Assembly: GCA_011049795.1 (NCBI GenBank) | Contig: DRHD01000113.1 | Location: 1-6,975, forward strand | DNA from: Porticoccus sp. | GTDB taxonomy: Bacteria > Pseudomonadota > Gammaproteobacteria > Pseudomonadales > Porticoccaceae | Length of the DNA: 6,975 nt | Direction of reading: 5' to 3' | In this document: positions 5,773 through 6,975 of the stretch, piece after piece | Numbering within the stretch: the first letter of the stretch is position 1 | Layout: every line of letters begins with the position of its first letter | The notes under the pieces: generated by a model | What the model was told of the DNA's origin: nothing | Databases searched by the model: none | The model's input: only the letters and a program-made list of their open reading frames with translations | Program-made: the position numbers and the translations under genes

Positions 5773-6963
5773 TTACCCGTTTTCAGATTGATAATAATCC
5801 ATCAGAATTTGGGCAACTTCAGGGCGTGAAAACTCTGGAGGAGGTGCAATACCTTCTCCCAGAATTTGTCGAACCTTGGTGCCGGACAGAATAACGAAGT
5901 CTTCTTTTTCGTGGTCTTTAGCTTCGTTCATCATCACTACTCGGTCTAACTTTTTGGAGTAGGCAGTGTGGTCAGCACGGAAAATTTCGATATCCAATGA
6001 TCCTGCGGGGACTTTTTCATCGAAGATCGTCTGAGCATCAAAAGCACCATAGTAGTCGCCAACGCCGGCGTGGTCACGACCTACAATTAGGTGAGTGGCC
6101 CCCATATTTTGACGAAATACTGCGTGAAGAACCGCTTCACGAGGGCCGGCGTAGAGCATGTCAAAGCCGTAGCCAGTAACCATGACCGAATTTTTCGGGA
6201 AGTAGAGTTCCACCATTTTGCGAATACAGGCATCGCGAACGGGTGCAGGAATATCACCCTTTTTCAGTTTGCCAAGCAGCATGTGAACCACGATACCATC
6301 TGCACCAAGGCGATCCATGGCCATATGGCACAGTTCTTCATGAGCACGGTGCATGGGATTGCGCGTTTGAAAGGCGACGACTTTTCCCCAACCGCGTTCG
6401 CTGATCTCATTGCGAATTTCAACAGCGGTACGGAACGTGTCGGGGAAATCGTTTTGGAAATAGCTGAAGCTCAATACCTGAATTTTGCCAGAGACCAAGT
6501 GGTTGCCCAGAGAGGTAAAGGTGGCTACACCGGGGTGTTCGGGATCAAGAGTACCAAATATTTCCTTTGCCATCCCCTGTATCTGCTCGTCGGTAACTGT
6601 TTCGATATTGTCCACGTCCATAATGGCCATTACCGGGTTGCCCTCGGTGTTGGGGTCCCGCAGGGCGATACGGCTGGCGCCTTCAATACCGCTGATATCC
6701 TGAGTCAGGTTCATGATGGGCGCTGGCCAGAAAAGACCATTAGTAGTGTGCAGGTTTTCGGCAACACTCAATGAGTCCGCTAAATTCATGTAGCCTTCAA
6801 GTGGATTAAAGTAACCGGCCCCCAGCATCACTGCATTGGCTGCAGCAGCAGAATTGAGCATAAGTGTAGGAAGAGATTCTGCCTCGTGCATCAATTGGTG
6901 GTGTTTTTCCGTGTCATATACAAACAACGGGTTCAATGTGTCTGAGCCGTGGGGCTTGATCAC
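5773..6963 (-). CDS. sat: ATP sulfurylase (sulfate adenylyltransferase, homo-oligomeric type)
   Basis: Catalyses ATP + sulfate = adenosine 5'-phosphosulfate + diphosphate (EC 2.7.7.4), the first step of sulfate activation; in sulfur oxidisers the same enzyme runs in reverse. The 396 residues are full length for the single-chain Sat family, which is unrelated to CysDN. Seen: an N-terminal PUA-like domain (about residues 1-165), then the catalytic nucleotidyltransferase domain with the signature QTRNPMHRAH at 199-208 (the HxxH motif, His205 and His208), GYGFDMLYAGPREAVLHA around 264-281, GRDHAGVGDYYG at 295-306 and LSGTKVR at 359-365. No C-terminal APS-kinase domain is present. The start is GTG at 6961-6963, supported by a Shine-Dalgarno site just upstream. 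The right edge of the window cuts off the promoter and any upstream genes. Without apr or dsr genes in view, assimilatory use is the simpler reading, but it cannot be settled here. Confidence 0.95.
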   Translation of the reverse strand: MIKPHGSDTLNPLFVYDTEKHHQLMHEAESLPTLMLNSAAAANAVMLGAGYFNPLEGYMNLADSLSVAENLHTTNGLFWPAPIMNLTQDISGIEGASRIALRDPNTEGNPVMAIMDVDNIETVTDEQIQGMAKEIFGTLDPEHPGVATFTSLGNHLVSGKIQVLSFSYFQNDFPDTFRTAVEIRNEISERGWGKVVAFQTRNPMHRAHEELCHMAMDRLGADGIVVHMLLGKLKKGDIPAPVRDACIRKMVELYFPKNSVMVTGYGFDMLYAGPREAVLHAVFRQNMGATHLIVGRDHAGVGDYYGAFDAQTIFDEKVPAGSLDIEIFRADHTAYSKKLDRVVMMNEAKDHEKEDFVILSGTKVRQILGEGIAPPPEFSRPEVAQILMDYYQSENG

Positions 6964-6970
6964 TATGGAT

Positions 6971-6975
6971 TCTCC
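6971..6975 (-). promoter_or_regulatory. Shine-Dalgarno site deciding the GTG start of sat
   Basis: On the minus strand GGAGA lies seven bases before GTG (6963-6961). The site touches the right edge of the window and may continue beyond it. It supports the GTG as the true start; no in-frame ATG is visible nearby. Confidence 0.75.

Noticed and set aside
6091..6774. 227-codon open frame on the plus strand opposite sat
   Set aside because: It lies wholly inside the clearly conserved sat gene on the other strand, shows no recognisable domain and has no strong ribosome site; it is a shadow of sat codon usage.

Overview
The window looks like ordinary chromosome from a free-living, probably marine, gammaproteobacterium. 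This rests on the ExeA/GspA plus GspB pair of the type II secretion system, the single-chain (homo-oligomeric) ATP sulfurylase, moderate base composition and clean Shine-Dalgarno sites. I cannot name a genus from the sequence.

Layout: positions 1-94 are an exact reverse-complement copy of part of the 5' coding region of exeA (324-417). Next come a short fragment that looks like the 3' end of another plus-strand gene (stop at 181-183) and a strong intrinsic terminator (202-227). exeA (287-2116) and gspB (2121-3170) form a tight plus-strand operon. They converge on a minus-strand FAD-linked oxidase of the GlcD / D-2-hydroxyglutarate dehydrogenase family (3225-4610). After a 131-bp gap come a DHH-family phosphoesterase (4742-5701) and ATP sulfurylase sat (5773-6963, GTG start), both on the minus strand. 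An intrinsic terminator lies between sat and the DHH gene.

How the genes work together: ExeA (AAA+ ATPase, one membrane span, peptidoglycan-binding tail) and GspB (one membrane span, long periplasmic linker, C-terminal GspB domain) form the inner-membrane complex that remodels or anchors to peptidoglycan so the GspD secretin can assemble. Sat activates sulfate to adenosine 5'-phosphosulfate. The adjacent DHH protein is of the superfamily that includes pAp phosphatases (NrnA), so a role in clearing a sulfate-assimilation by-product is a reasonable but unproven guess. The FAD oxidase is probably an independent 2-hydroxyacid dehydrogenase.

I see no mobile element, CRISPR array, tRNA, rRNA or defence cassette. 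The one real anomaly is the 94-bp perfect inverted repeat at the left edge. It is either a genuine rearrangement that could yield an antisense transcript to exeA, or a fold-back assembly or library artefact.
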